From Teratosphaeria epicoccoides (Eukaryota; Ascomycota; Dothideomycetes; Mycosphaerellales; Teratosphaeriaceae), in contig JADDMT010000180.1 of the NCBI GenBank assembly GCA_021401465.1, positions 32,664 to 47,700 of the forward strand: 15,037 nt of DNA, written 5' to 3'. Both the position numbers and the translations under genes were made by a program. Below are positions 1-10,041 of this stretch, in pieces. A model generated the notes under the pieces. The model made no database searches. It saw nothing but the letters and a program-made list of their open reading frames with translations, and had not been told where the DNA came from. Numbering within the stretch: the first letter of the stretch is position 1; each line of letters starts with the position of its first letter.

Positions 1-2603
1 ACGGCGTCGAGGGACTTTAGCGCGTTGATGTGTTGCACAATTAGCACGCCGTTAGTAGCCTAGCTAACTTGGAACATAGGGCGCGTCGTGTCAGCATCGC
101 GTCTCGTCTGTGCATGTAGGACTAAGTGTGTTATAGGGTACCGATAATGCTCCTTCTATGTGATGCTATGCCTGGCTCCTAGCAAGCGCGACGAAAGCGA
201 ATAGCTTGACCGCTATGGCATCAGGTAGTCGCATTATAAGAGCAGTAACGAGGAAACCTAGGGCAAATAGGTCAAGCTAGGATTAACCAAAATTGCACTA
301 TAGACTTTAGTCACCTGTAGCCCTAACGCCCTGCTTTCCGCCAGGGATGTTCAGATCCGCATCTTCAGGAGCCACAAATGAATACATCTACTAGCATACG
401 GTGGCTAATCTTCTGCATCACAAGTGTGAGGCTTCTAATAGATGCTTAACTGTCTTCGGAAAATAGCGGCTAATCTAGGGTATCGAATTACGCTCCCTCT
501 ACTACAGACAACTAGATGCTAAGCTATTTGCTACGTTCGCCTGTCCTGCTGCCTTCAGTGCAGCCTATCTGCCCATTACTTACGTCTTGTCAATCTCCCG
601 CGAGCACCTATCGCGGTACAACCTAGGACACATGCCGAATAGAGTAGCTTTAGGCGTAGATCGGGCGTACAATCTAGATTAGGTCTGCCGCATTACATTA
701 ACGTTCCATTTAGAGCACACAGAACGGACTCTACAGTGTAGAGGTAGCAACGACATAAAGACTCTACTAACAGAGACAGCCGTGATTCGATGATGGTCAT
801 GGTTAATAGCATTTAGATGCGGGTACGAGGTACGCTGACAGAAGATAAGCGCAGACAAACTATTCACGCTACCTTAACACTACCATGTGCTATAATCGCG
901 TATGCTTCTCTATACTAAGACCTCATTCGATCTTTTCCCCTTACTCCTATCAAGTTAGGTTAGCTGCTACGCCTAATCGTCGTATAATCTTCGTAATCGC
1001 ACACACATCATAATACACTATGTCTGTGATCGCATTTGTCTTGAAGCCTCTCGCCCTGTGACGGGAGACACTTAGCCAAGGCACGCTTAGTCTTCAGTTA
1101 ACACACACTGACGTCTATGCACCTGCATTTATTAACCTTCACGCAGACGGTCTCTATATCAGACTTCTGCTAGTTGATATTTCTACCGTCTTTGCTTAAC
1201 GCAGGAGTAGCATGCGTGGTACTACGCAAGACAGAAAGATCGAAAGTGTCTTGCATCACTTCATACTAGCTATTAACCGCTACGGTACTAACGATCGACA
1301 TGCTGCTTCTTGCCAGGCGATGCGGACAGGGACACACGTTTCCCGTGATGTAGCGGATCTAGGCAGTCTTCCGCTTCTATACACCCAGAATTTCCATCTT
1401 GGCTTAGTGATTTGAGCGCGACGCTATGCTGTCTCGCTAACACCCTCTACTGACCTAGGAAGACGACCGGGTGCAAGACTAGACTCCTGATACACGTATG
1501 GCGAGATGACAGACATAGCGCCGCTTATCGCGTAAGCGGTATTAGTATTAGCATTGTCATCAACTAATCAATCATTACACAGGGAAGAAGCAAGATTTCC
1601 GCTAGTCGCAATGTCGACTAAGTCTCTACCGGTCGCACTAGCGAGGAGCCGCTACCTACGACCTCGACTTAATCTCCGCCATATCTTAGACTAACATCGC
1701 GACCAAGCCCGGTGATGTAGTCACTAGCTCCTTAGTCGACCTCCGAGTTATCAGCCTAATCCGCGCAAAGAGTATTAATAGGATGGCTCAAGCCTGTGCC
1801 ATTTTCGAGACGACGGCAACTAGCGAGAGAGGGTTAGCACAAGCAAGAGCACCGCTGACAGTACAACTAGAGGCACAGGCAGTCAATATAGTCGTTGTCA
1901 CCTGATCCGCCTACACAGCTACCGCCGTACTATCCTTACAAGCTAGCTTAGTCGTAACAACGAACTCGAGCGCTCGGCTGTCTATCGCGGATGGGACAAG
2001 TTAGCGCTCCGCTAGTATCAACCTACATTTACTCGGCGTACTAATGACTACCGATTGTTGCGGGCGGAGTACAGAAGTCTCGAGGATAAGCGGCAGATTG
2101 TTCGGGCACACATTAGATGCAGCCACCGCATCCGAGCTGAAGTCAGTCTAGTGCCATGCCATGAATGTACAAGTGCTACACGCTTTAGCGGCTACAGGTC
2201 CTGCGGACATGTATAGCTGCATTAAGCATAGCGGACAATGCGATTAATCCTGTCTATAACTACAGAACGTAGCCGTAAGCTGCAACTTTACTACTACAGC
2301 TCCGCTACACAAGAAGGTGCTAATGGCAACTCGATGACTGTGGAGTTGATAGCAGGGGACACGGGGAGGGAGAGAAAAGAAGTTAGCAGTAGAGGATCAG
2401 ACACATAGCGCGCAAATCCTGAGCAGTTATTGCTCTCGGTTAAGATCAAGGCTAGTTCCTACAGTAGCACTTTTTGCGCGCTTAGAGGTATCTTCACACA
2501 AGTCGCTAAGGTAGTAACAACAAACGTCACTACCGGATGTTCATGCCATAATAGTAGTGCAAGCCTGTCGAGTAGTCTAATCTTTTTCTGTGTAAAGCTA
2601 CTA
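1..2603. other. Gene-poor flanking DNA, weakly or not RIP-mutated
   Basis: I found no gene I can support here. Open frames are short (the longest is under 90 codons) and none has recognisable motifs or a promoter-like context. Base composition differs from the DNA to the right: CpA and TpG are common (1021-1080 has several of each), so this stretch escaped the strong CpA-to-TpA mutation that marks 2780 onward. A stretch at about 1908-2149 reads with a single TAG on the plus strand, but the translation is low-complexity Ser/Thr/Ala/Leu and unconvincing. It is best read as intergenic DNA next to a mutated repeat block. Confidence 0.55.
1521..1539. repeat. Perfect short hairpin, 7-bp stem
   Basis: CCGCTTA at 1521-1527 is followed by a 5-nt loop and its exact complement TAAGCGG at 1533-1539. 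No gene lies close enough to give it a role, and a stem of this size can arise by chance in a window this long. Confidence 0.3.
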
Positions 2604-2642
2604 GTCATATGTAGCGTAGTGCGGGGATTAGGGCCACGTGTG

Positions 2643-2694
2643 ACCGCCAAAGATGACCAAAATATCTGTGGAGGATATGGTCATTAATGGCGGT
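2643..2694. repeat. Internal inverted repeat of the MITE
   Basis: ACCGCCA...GATGACCA...ATATC (2643-2666) is complementary to GATATGGTCATTAATGGCGGT (2674-2694), allowing a 3-nt length difference. Together with the outer arms it makes the element a nested palindrome able to fold into a long hairpin. Confidence 0.6.
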
Positions 2695-2757
2695 AACATG
2701 TAGTCCTAGTGCAGGATTTAGTCATTAATAGTAGTCACATGTGGCCCTGATCCCTGT
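2680..2757. repeat. Diverged 41-bp-period direct repeat inside the MITE
   Basis: The segment from 2680 (GTCATTAAT, later ACATGTAGTCCT) is repeated from 2721 (GTCATTAAT, later ACATGTGGCCCT). The 41-bp offset equals the arm length. The second copy runs into the right terminal repeat, which suggests the interior arose by duplication of subterminal sequence. Confidence 0.5.
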
Positions 2758-3887
2758 ACTACGCCACATATGACTATCTTGCTTGCTTAATTTAGCAAAT
2801 ATTACATGTCATGCTATTAATTTAGTATTAATGCTATAGAGGTTAATTACAGATAGATAGTAGTGCTTTAAAGGGGATTACAGACAAGAGTAGTACTACT
2901 TACTACTACGAGAGTAGTAGAGATTACAGCAAATTACGCTAATTCCTACAAGATAATAGTAATATTTAATAGTAAGGTAATTAGAGTAATTACTCTCTTA
3001 ATAATTCTCTTGTCATTAACACACTTAACCTAAACTAATCATATCTAACTATTAGATCATATAATCTTGTTAACAGAGATGCTAGTCTTATGACATAATA
3101 CCTACTATCTCTATAAGCAACTTAGCAGAGATACGCTAGGCCTTAGAGTTATAATAATTACAGGAAATGCTTATATATAGTAGTTATAGTAGAGTGTAAT
3201 GCTACCTAGCAGGAGCTAGCAGAGTTTAATAAGGGTAGTAGTAGTAGCAATTATAGCTACTCTTTAGTACGTAGCATGTATCTAAGAGGTAGCCATAGTA
3301 GTTTATAGCATGTCCTACGAGACAAAGCTATTAACACTAGTATAGGACTACAAGAAATACTACTTATCTGCAGAGAAGTAGCAGATTAAGTATTATTATA
3401 GTACTATAGGAGTATGTTATTATGATCTTTATGATCCTTATAGGAATATACTTTGCAGAGAGTCATTAGATATAGAAACATTACACATAAGAGCTAGTAA
3501 TATAAGACATGTCTAGTCGCTACGCATTAGCAGATAACTAGCTCCTTTATCCTTAGTAGTCATGCTATACACTAACATAGACGCGTATTACGCTAGGTCT
3601 AGCTACATTAGAAACTACTTACATGTTAATTATAGTGCTATTAATTGCATCTTAAACCATAACGCTATCTAAGACCGCTTTAGCTAGCTACTATGTTAGA
3701 GCCGCCTAGGATGTCATTGTAGTTAGCGTAAGAGTACCTCTGTAGTCAGAGTAATCATAGGAAAGGATAGCTTGTTAGTAGTCTACTCTCTCTATAGCGT
3801 AAGCCCTATCGCTTCTAGCTTATACTACTAGTAACATAGCTAACTTCACTAATTATTAGGATTAGTAACAAGGATAAGTGTTAGGTT

Positions 3888-3915
3888 AGTCTATACTTGT
3901 CTCTTAGTATAGACT
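3888..3915. repeat. Perfect 9-bp inverted repeat
   Basis: AGTCTATAC at 3888-3896 pairs exactly with GTATAGACT at 3907-3915 across a 10-nt loop. The following TAGACTACTAC is repeated about 30 bp downstream. In DNA this rich in CTA/TAG, short palindromes are expected, so no function is inferred. Confidence 0.35.
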
Positions 3916-4645
3916 ACTACCCCCTTTAATTCATGTTAGTAGACTACTACGTTCTATAATAACACCTAGGGGTTTGTCACTACTATTACTAATATATTAA
4001 ATTAAAGGCATAGCCTTTAACTATAGGGTTAAGACGCTCTTATTACCGCCTCCTAATTGACAAATCTAGGCCTGTAGTTAATAGCAATCTTCATGATTAA
4101 TAACATCTTCTAACAGTTAATGTAGTCTTAGTTATAATGCATGTATCTTGACACTTGAACCTAGATTGACTAAGTCTATAGCGGAGCGCGTCTCTTGTCG
4201 CTTAGTCTTCAGATATAGCATCAAGTACTTAAAGCACTTAGCAGCCTAGCCTGCTGCTACTATTACATGCTAGTCAAAACATTCGTGTAATACTATTAAG
4301 CGCATCTACGCTAAGACTATGACTCTAGTAATCTGCTAGCGCGAGCTTACGTATGACTACATACTTCATTAATGCTAGCGTCTACGAGTCTATAATACGC
4401 TAGTTATCTGCTAATTTATTAACTTTGTTAAGTCTCCTACAGAAATTCGTCGCATGTCCTACTATCCCTTAGCTAAGCCCTCGACCTCCTAGCTAGCGTC
4501 ACTATAATCTACTACATCTTAGAGGGGTCTAACTACCTACAATCTATAGCAATGAAAAAGCTATACCTTATAGACGACCGCAAGTCGCGACATCATAGTT
4601 TGCCTAGGCGTATACATATTAGATATCTACTAACTAATCTAATGT

Positions 4646-4673
4646 AGTCTGCTTAAACGAGTGTTTAAAGACT
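4646..4673. repeat. Imperfect hairpin in mutated relic DNA
   Basis: AGTCT..TTAAAC (4646-4658) is complementary to GTTTAA.AGACT (4663-4673) with a small bulge and a 4-nt loop. No neighbouring gene suggests a terminator role. Confidence 0.3.
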
Positions 4674-6666
4674 ATAGTAGCAACAAACCTAGCTACATTG
4701 CTTAGCCTCTTATTAACGGCATCGTACTAAGTGCTTCTGACCTTACTAGTAATGCCTACGTAGATGTTATGAGGATATATTAGCAGACATGCTAGCAAAG
4801 GTCTAGTCTTCTTCTAGGACCGAGAAGTCTATGGCTTAATTAATCCTAGTAACTACTGCCGTTACATTACACTACTTGCTAAGAGGAGACATACTATACT
4901 AAGCGCAAGAATCTTGATAATAATAACGCCTTCGAATTTGCCTGCATGCTAGCTCGCTATGTCTACCTACCTCTTTATATGCATGATGTTACTTTAGCAC
5001 AGAACACTAGAGCTACTACTAGACACTTTACTAAACGTGATTTCCGAATCATGGTATAATCATGGCTAGGTTAGTCGCTAGATCTTAATACATGTAAGAA
5101 CGTTTAGAACATTATCGAGCTAGTAATTAAGCATAACTACGACTAACTAACTAGACAAGACTCTATTAACGCTCTGTAGTGTAAATAGTATAAGATACAT
5201 GACTTGTATATTAGACAGTTAACTGTAACTACGTAGTCTTACTATAGTAGCGACATTACTATAAACCTCCTCGGACTTTTATTAAGTCACGTAGGCTAGT
5301 AATAGTAAGGACTACTCATACTTCGGACTAATAGCACAAATCTCTTAGCGTAGTACACGCTTCTTTAGTAAGCATGTAGCCTTCTGTAGAGGCTAGCGCG
5401 GCTATAGTAGAGCCCTCGTACGTAGTAGCATAGAAGCATAGTAGAGCGTCAAGCGACTAATACTTCAGATTAATCAGACCTTTAGATAAGAAATCATGTC
5501 TTAAGAGTTAAGCCCTCCCTTTGCCTTATCTCGCGATTTAATCCGCTTAGGTACTACTTTAGGCCAGGCTACTTAGTAGCAACGTGTCTCTTAGATTATG
5601 CTATCCTATACTCTAGCGTCTAGAGACTATCTAAGTGTAACATAGTAAAGCTATTAACCTTAATCATGTGCGTGCGCTAGAGTATCTTCGTAGCAGCTAT
5701 AACGTACCTAGAGATACAGAGGTCAGGGCGCCCTAAGAGAGTCTCTATGTACATGTGTATCTTTAGTCTAGAGGTATAGTATGTATTAGCGCTAATCGCT
5801 ATCTCGCTAATATAGTAGTCGCGATATTAACGATGCGGATCTCGAGTAATACTATCGCATAATCTATTCTTACTAGCGCTATGTCCTTGCTTTTTGCCTT
5901 GTGCTTATTCTTATTACCCGCGTAGAGAGGAGAAGCGCCCTTAATTATCGCGCCTGTAGCTAGGATCTTCGGTCGTTACGACGAGCATCAGTTGCGTTAA
6001 GGAAGTTTCTGCTGCTTTTAGCGTCTAAATAATCGTTAAGAAGAGTAGAAGAGCGTATCTGTTAGAGTTACGTCAGAGATTGCAACCTCTAGTCTAGTGA
6101 TCTAGATCTCTTGACTTAGCGGTAGCGTCAGGGTTCTAGCGAGTGACACTCCTTCTAGAAGTGTCTAAGAATCTTGTAATAGGCATAGTAGTCTAAAGTT
6201 GCTAAAGTGTAGATGCATAAGCGCTAAGTCTATCTTGTCTTCTTTTAATTGTCTATCTATAACACTAATACAACTATAATCCTATTAATATCAGCTCTAT
6301 ATTAGCGCTACTAGCTTCAAATTCATCATGCTAGCTAAGACAATTAACTAGTTGCGATAGTAGCTATAGATTATTAACTAGGCTGCTACTAAGGTCTACT
6401 ACAATAATATCTATGAGGTAATTATGCAGGAAGAGCAGGTCTATATTAGTCACAGAGTAGTTGTAGTACAGCTTAGTTGTCATAAGGGTAGGTACTAATA
6501 GCAGGAAGGGGATTAGGTGTTAGACTTGCAGAGTAGTAAAGAATATTAATAATAGTAATTAACCTTGTAACTAACTATCCCTCTAGTAGGAGAATTGAAT
6601 TAAGCATGAAGCTCCTAACTACCTGTCCTAAAGCTATCCCTATATACTAGAGAGACAGGGTAGTTC

Positions 6667-6916
6667 TGTTAGATCTGTTAACAGACCTGTTAGACCTATG
6701 TGTGTAGATCTATAGACTAACCCTATAGATCCCTATGTCTGTTCTCACGTAACAGATCCTTTCTCCTATATAAGCCTATAGATCTGTAGACTAACCCTAT
6801 AGATCTAGGTATCTATCCTTACATGATAGATCCTTTCTTCTATGTATGTGTTATGACTTAGGCTATTAATATAGATGTATATGCTATATGATATGAAAAT
6901 ATCTCGTAGTGTAACA
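6667..6916. mobile_element. Possible solo LTR (TGTTA...TAACA)
   Basis: The segment starts TGTTAGATC and ends GTGTAACA, giving the TG...CA ends usual for LTRs, with five complementary terminal bases. It holds a TATATAAG box at 6767-6774 and most of a 74-bp tandem repeat. I could not find a flanking target duplication (AGTTC on the left, GAGTA on the right), a second copy in the window, a primer-binding site or a convincing polypurine tract. TGTTA also occurs at two nearby positions, so the left end is uncertain. Confidence 0.2.
6706..6853. repeat. 74-bp tandem duplication, two diverged copies
   Basis: Copies at 6706-6779 and 6780-6853 align without gaps. Both begin AGATCT.TAGACTAACCCTA, and both contain AGATCCTTTCT followed by CTAT at the same offset. 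Roughly 70% of positions match. The first copy contains TATATAAG, so the unit may derive from a promoter or LTR U3 region, where tandem repeats are common. Confidence 0.65.
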
Positions 6917-6947
6917 GAGTAATCCGACCTTTTAGTAGGTATAAGAC

Positions 6948-6981
6948 AGCGCTACTTTCTGCTTATTGCAGAGGTAGCGCT
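6948..6981. repeat. Strong hairpin, 8-bp stem plus inner 4-bp stem
   Basis: AGCGCTAC (6948-6955) pairs with GTAGCGCT at the right end (6974-6981), and inner CTGC pairs with GCAG around a TTATT loop. This is one of two conspicuous stems within 140 bp. It is G+C-richer than its surroundings, and its palindrome is well preserved despite mutation. Confidence 0.5.
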
Positions 6982-7062
6982 AAGGGTGCTTATAACCCTG
7001 ACGCTCCTTAATTAGGGAAAGCATGTCCGAGCCTAACCTCGCAGGGGTACTATAGGGTTAGC

Positions 7063-7083
7063 GACGTAGGGGTGTCCTACGTC
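7063..7083. repeat. Perfect 8-bp hairpin
   Basis: GACGTAGG (7063-7070) and CCTACGTC (7076-7083) are exact complements separated by GGTGT. No gene ends here, so I do not call it a terminator. It could be a binding palindrome or part of a decayed terminal repeat. Confidence 0.45.
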
Positions 7084-7860
7084 GACTACTAATCCTACTT
7101 AGACGACATATAAGCTAACGTATGTATAAAGGACTCCCTTACTATATGTAGCAGGGTCACTACATGCTAAGGGTAGGCATCGGAACCTATGCGGCTCTAA
7201 TAGCCCCCTAGTATCAACCGTATTACTGCCCCTCCTCCTATGAGGATGTCTCTAGCCTTACTAAGTAATACACGCGGAACGTATAGGGTACGGGATGTAG
7301 CACGCTTATACCGCGCAAGAGTAAATAGGTAGATAGCCTACGTAACATATGTTATGCGTATACCTTAACACCTTCGTAGCGAGTACGAGGCGGAGGCTGC
7401 TAACTTAGGCAGGTTTTAATCCGTTACATGTTAGGCAGCTTCGTAACACCTTCGCTTTATATGCGGATCAAGATATCAGGAAACCACAAGTACGTACTTT
7501 AGTTAATCCTTGAAATTATAGCGCGAGCATGCGCGCTAGCCTTGCTAAGTAGCTTAGCTGTCCCTATTTAGTCGTGACTATAAAGAACGTGTTATAGAAC
7601 CTTAGGGTAGTAGGAAAGTACGCAGACGCTCTACGCGCGCTACTCGAAACGGCAGGAGCACGCTCCTAGCGCGGGTCTCGCTACATTTTCATGCTAGTAG
7701 GCTAGTACAAGTGTAGTTAGCGCACATGCGTAACAGCTACGTTATCTATTATTACATCATTCGGTCCCCTTGTAAGTTAACTAAAAGCAGGTACTCTACG
7801 CATGTAGTTCGAATTACTAGCTTAACAGTTGCGGTAGGTAACAGGGGGGCTATTAGAGGG

Positions 7861-7930
7861 TATAAAAACTTTGTCACTTTCCTAAACTTCCTGTTCTAAG
7901 ATACTAACATCGACCTCTACTCCCTCTTCG
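7861..7930 (+). promoter_or_regulatory. TATA box and pyrimidine tract upstream of the 8024 relic gene
   Basis: TATAAAA at 7861-7867 is a canonical TATA box. About 45 bp downstream is a CT-rich run (7911-7930), typical of the transcription start zone of ascomycete genes. The ATG at 8024 follows some 160 bp after the TATA box. The spacing and order suggest a real RNA polymerase II promoter for the plus-strand frame, either its own or inherited from an LTR; this is inference from the motifs. Confidence 0.5.
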
Positions 7931-8023
7931 CTTAGCTTGCGCCTCGCTATGTCTACGGGTCTAAACTAGAGCTTCTTCTTCTTTAATCAATTAATTAAGA
8001 TCAATTAACCTATCTTAGCTATA

Positions 8024-9437
8024 ATGGCTTATATGCTACAGACTAAGTTCGACGCTACTTGCTCTGCCCGCGATTGTCGCTTATGTCGACGATACCTTGA
8101 CAACCTTAGTAGCCAAGCTGCATACATCTCTCCTCCGCGTGTTAGTAAGGCGTCCCCTACCCGCGAGGTATGCGTGACTTATACTAACTAAAGCGTAGCC
8201 GAGATCTACGTCAGCAGATTTGATAAGGGTAGTGTCTACTACAATTATGTTAACTATGATAGCAAGCATCAAAAATGCTAAGACCTCCCTAAAGAGGTGT
8301 ATAGCGAGTACAACTAGCTCTGCTATAACATCGATGACTTCTAGAGTACGCGTAACGAGGGGGTTACTAAAGGTACTCTGACTATAAACAGGCTATAGGC
8401 TAAGTACTACGAGGTACTCGCCTACCTGCTCGGCTGCCCTCTTATGCTTTACCGCGACTACTAACTGTTCTCACAGCGGTGTTCGCTTCGACTCTCTGCT
8501 AACAGGCGAAAACGTTTGTCTAGGTCTAATTGCAGACTTAGTCTAGAAGATCTTAAAGGTGCTAACTGTTAGGGTCAAGACCTTCGCTATAGTACGCATA
8601 TAGTGCGGGTACCCTCTAAGTATAAATGCTGACTTTCTCCGCTAGGCTAACGTTAGCGTCGAGAAATATCCGACTAGCTGTTAGCGTTAGCAACTCGGGG
8701 CCCTTACCTCTATTGACGATGACTTCGAGACGCGGATAATCCGTAAGAAGGTTATCAGGCAATTTACTGTTCCTGCCGCTAAGGCTACGCCCTAGCGCCA
8801 TACCGAGAGGCAGCCTGCCTCTAAGCTAGTCCTAAGGACTAAGCCGTAAGTTACTCGCTTAAATCCTGTTGCGTGCGTATAGCTAACACATTGTAGCGCC
8901 GCCGCCTACACTATCTTGACGCTACTGTCTAAGAAGAAGAAGAAGGCTAGGGCTAAAATTAAGGTTAGCGACAAGGAAGCTAAACCTTCCCTGCTTGCGA
9001 TCCGCACTACGTCTATTAAGACGCTAAGGCACAAGCCTCTAGGCTAGATCTTTGAGGATAAGGAGGATGACGATGTCTAGGATACCTTCGGTCCTAACGT
9101 GATCCCTTCGCGCTGTAGTGTCACCGCACTAGTTACGCCTAAGGGGGACACTAAGTCTAATGATGTAGTCGACACTCATGTCAAGAAGCGCAAGATGATC
9201 TCGAGGGCCGAGCGCGACAGCTACAAGCGCGCCCGAGTCTCTTCGCCTTCTAATGCTAAGGATAAGGTAGTCGTTGCGACTAGGCGCGGTAAGGGTGTTA
9301 CTAGCTCTCTAGCTACTATAGGCTCTAAAGACGAGCTCCCTTACAACCTACTAAAGAAGAAGATGCTAGCCTCTCTTCGTGGCGTTACTACTCCTGTTAC
9401 TCATAGTCGCTTCAGGGTGTTTAGTAGACCCGTGTAG
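8024..9437 (+). pseudogene. RIP-inactivated gene of unknown function, about 470 codons
   Basis: I do not recognise the product. From ATG at 8024 the frame runs to about 8627, slips one frame near 8628, and continues to a TAG at 9435-9437. Across both parts I count about 15 internal stops, all TAA or TAG and none TGA, as RIP of CAA/CAG/TGG codons predicts. The last 112 codons (from 9099) are uninterrupted. Visible features: an N-terminal Cys cluster (C13, C18, C21); a middle part with several Tyr and Cys; a run of five Lys codons at 8931-8945; an acidic patch EDKEDDD near 9052-9075; and a nuclear-localisation-like VKKRKM at 9180-9197. Base composition keeps a coding-like pattern with many GCT/AAG/CGC codons. 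A TATA box lies upstream. It converges on the chromovirus pol end 224 bp away. It could be an accessory antisense ORF of that retroelement or an unrelated captured gene. Confidence 0.65.
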
Positions 9438-9660
9438 GTAAGTAGTCCCTAGCGGACTATAACAAGAAAGACTCTCCTGCTTCGGGTTTAGTTAGAAAGC
9501 CCCTAACTAGTAGTCGCTAAGTATTAGCTACAAAGCTAATCCGAGCATGTCTCTTGTTCTTCTTAGGTTTATTCTAGGTGTGCCTTTAGGCATCAACGAT
9601 GTATGAGTAGGGCGTTTGCTTCTCGTTATTACTTCGCGTGTTATGCGCTACATACAAATG
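9438..9660. other. Short convergent intergenic region with splice-like signals
   Basis: The stop of the plus-strand relic gene is followed directly by GTAAGT (9438-9443), an ideal fungal 5' splice site. CTAAC lies near 9502, and a pyrimidine-rich TCTTGTTCTTCTTAG ends at 9566. A 129-bp intron is therefore conceivable, but a downstream exon would run antisense into pol. No LTR, polypurine tract or terminator is evident between the two convergent genes. Confidence 0.3.
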
Positions 9661-9732
9661 TCAAGAATTCTGCTCTAAAACTCTTATCTTCCTACGAATC
9701 GACCTTCTTAAGCCCTGCTTACGCCTCCTCCG

Positions 9733-9879
9733 CTCTTCGAACTCGCGAATAGCTTCTAGAGCGTTCTTGTAGTCTTCGGCCGGAACCTATTATATGTACT
9801 TAGGTAGGTATCCTTTCTACTTTACTAGATAGTACGTTACGCCTTTACGCTACATACTGTCCTTAATACCCTTGACTTC
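9733..9879 (-). other. Chromodomain at the C-terminus of pol
   Basis: The translation reads EVKGIKDS, then YYLVK-stop-KGY, then VPAEDYKNALEAI, matching the chromodomain pattern EVEGILDSR..YLVKWKGY..TWEPAEDL. The Trp of VKWKGY is now TAG, and the aromatic at the start of the WEPAEDL block is also a stop. In chromoviruses this domain binds modified histone tails and steers integration to heterochromatin. A basic ERRRRKQ tail follows before the stop. Confidence 0.92.
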
Positions 9880-10041
9880 CTACTCTTCGTTCTCTTCTGC
9901 TACTAGTATCGGGTCTGCAGGCTCTTCGCCCTTACGCTATACCTATAGTTTGAGTAGAGATACGTAGAAGACGTTATGCACATAATACGACGATAGCAAC
10001 AATAGCTAGTATGCCTACAAGCCTATTACGTCGCATATCCG

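Larger units (their letters stand above)
2604..2774. mobile_element. MITE-like element with 41-bp terminal inverted repeats
   Basis: The arms 2604-2644 and 2734-2774 are inverted copies of each other, matching at 36 of 41 positions; all five differences are transitions, as RIP would produce. Both arms begin GTCATATGT and carry a GGGCCAC core. A TA dinucleotide flanks each end (2602-2603 and 2775-2776), and similarity stops exactly there. That is the target-site duplication of Tc1/mariner/pogo (Fot-like) elements. The interior (about 89 bp) codes for nothing, so this is a non-autonomous miniature element. It sits at the junction between nearly unmutated DNA on the left and heavily mutated DNA on the right. 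Family assignment rests on the TA duplication only. Confidence 0.72.
2777..7850. other. AT-rich, heavily RIP-mutated relic repeat DNA
   Basis: TpA is dominant and CpA/TpG are rare: in 3781-3840 I count ten CTA/TAG trinucleotides and no CAG/CTG. No open frame longer than about 60 codons survives in any frame, and I recognise no reverse transcriptase, integrase, transposase or helicase motif on either strand. Stretches with only TAG/TAA stops exist (for example plus strand from about 4751 to 5700, and minus strand about 5990-5500). Because RIP destroys TGA as well as creating TAG/TAA, these do not prove former coding on their own. The likeliest reading is one or more very old transposon copies. 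Confidence 0.6.

Noticed and set aside
679..867. Minus-strand open frame of 62 codons
   Set aside because: No recognisable domain, no supporting context and isolated in gene-poor DNA.
1212..1415. Plus-strand open frame of 67 codons in the flanking region
   Set aside because: Short, no motif, no promoter or codon pattern that sets it apart; chance frames of this size are expected in 2.6 kb.
2430..2687. Overlapping open frames on both strands next to the MITE (plus 2430-2687, minus 2459-2650)
   Set aside because: Both run into the MITE arm and neither resembles a protein family; likely chance frames in less mutated DNA.
4751..5300. Tyrosine-recombinase captain of a Starship element (DUF3435)
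   Set aside because: Considered because of the RIP-rich cargo-like setting, but I could not find the R..H.R..Y pattern or the family's characteristic blocks in either strand.
8081..8801. Minus-strand frames at 8081-8272 and 8616-8801
   Set aside because: They are antisense to the plus-strand relic gene, whose frame is longer and carries RIP-type stops only.
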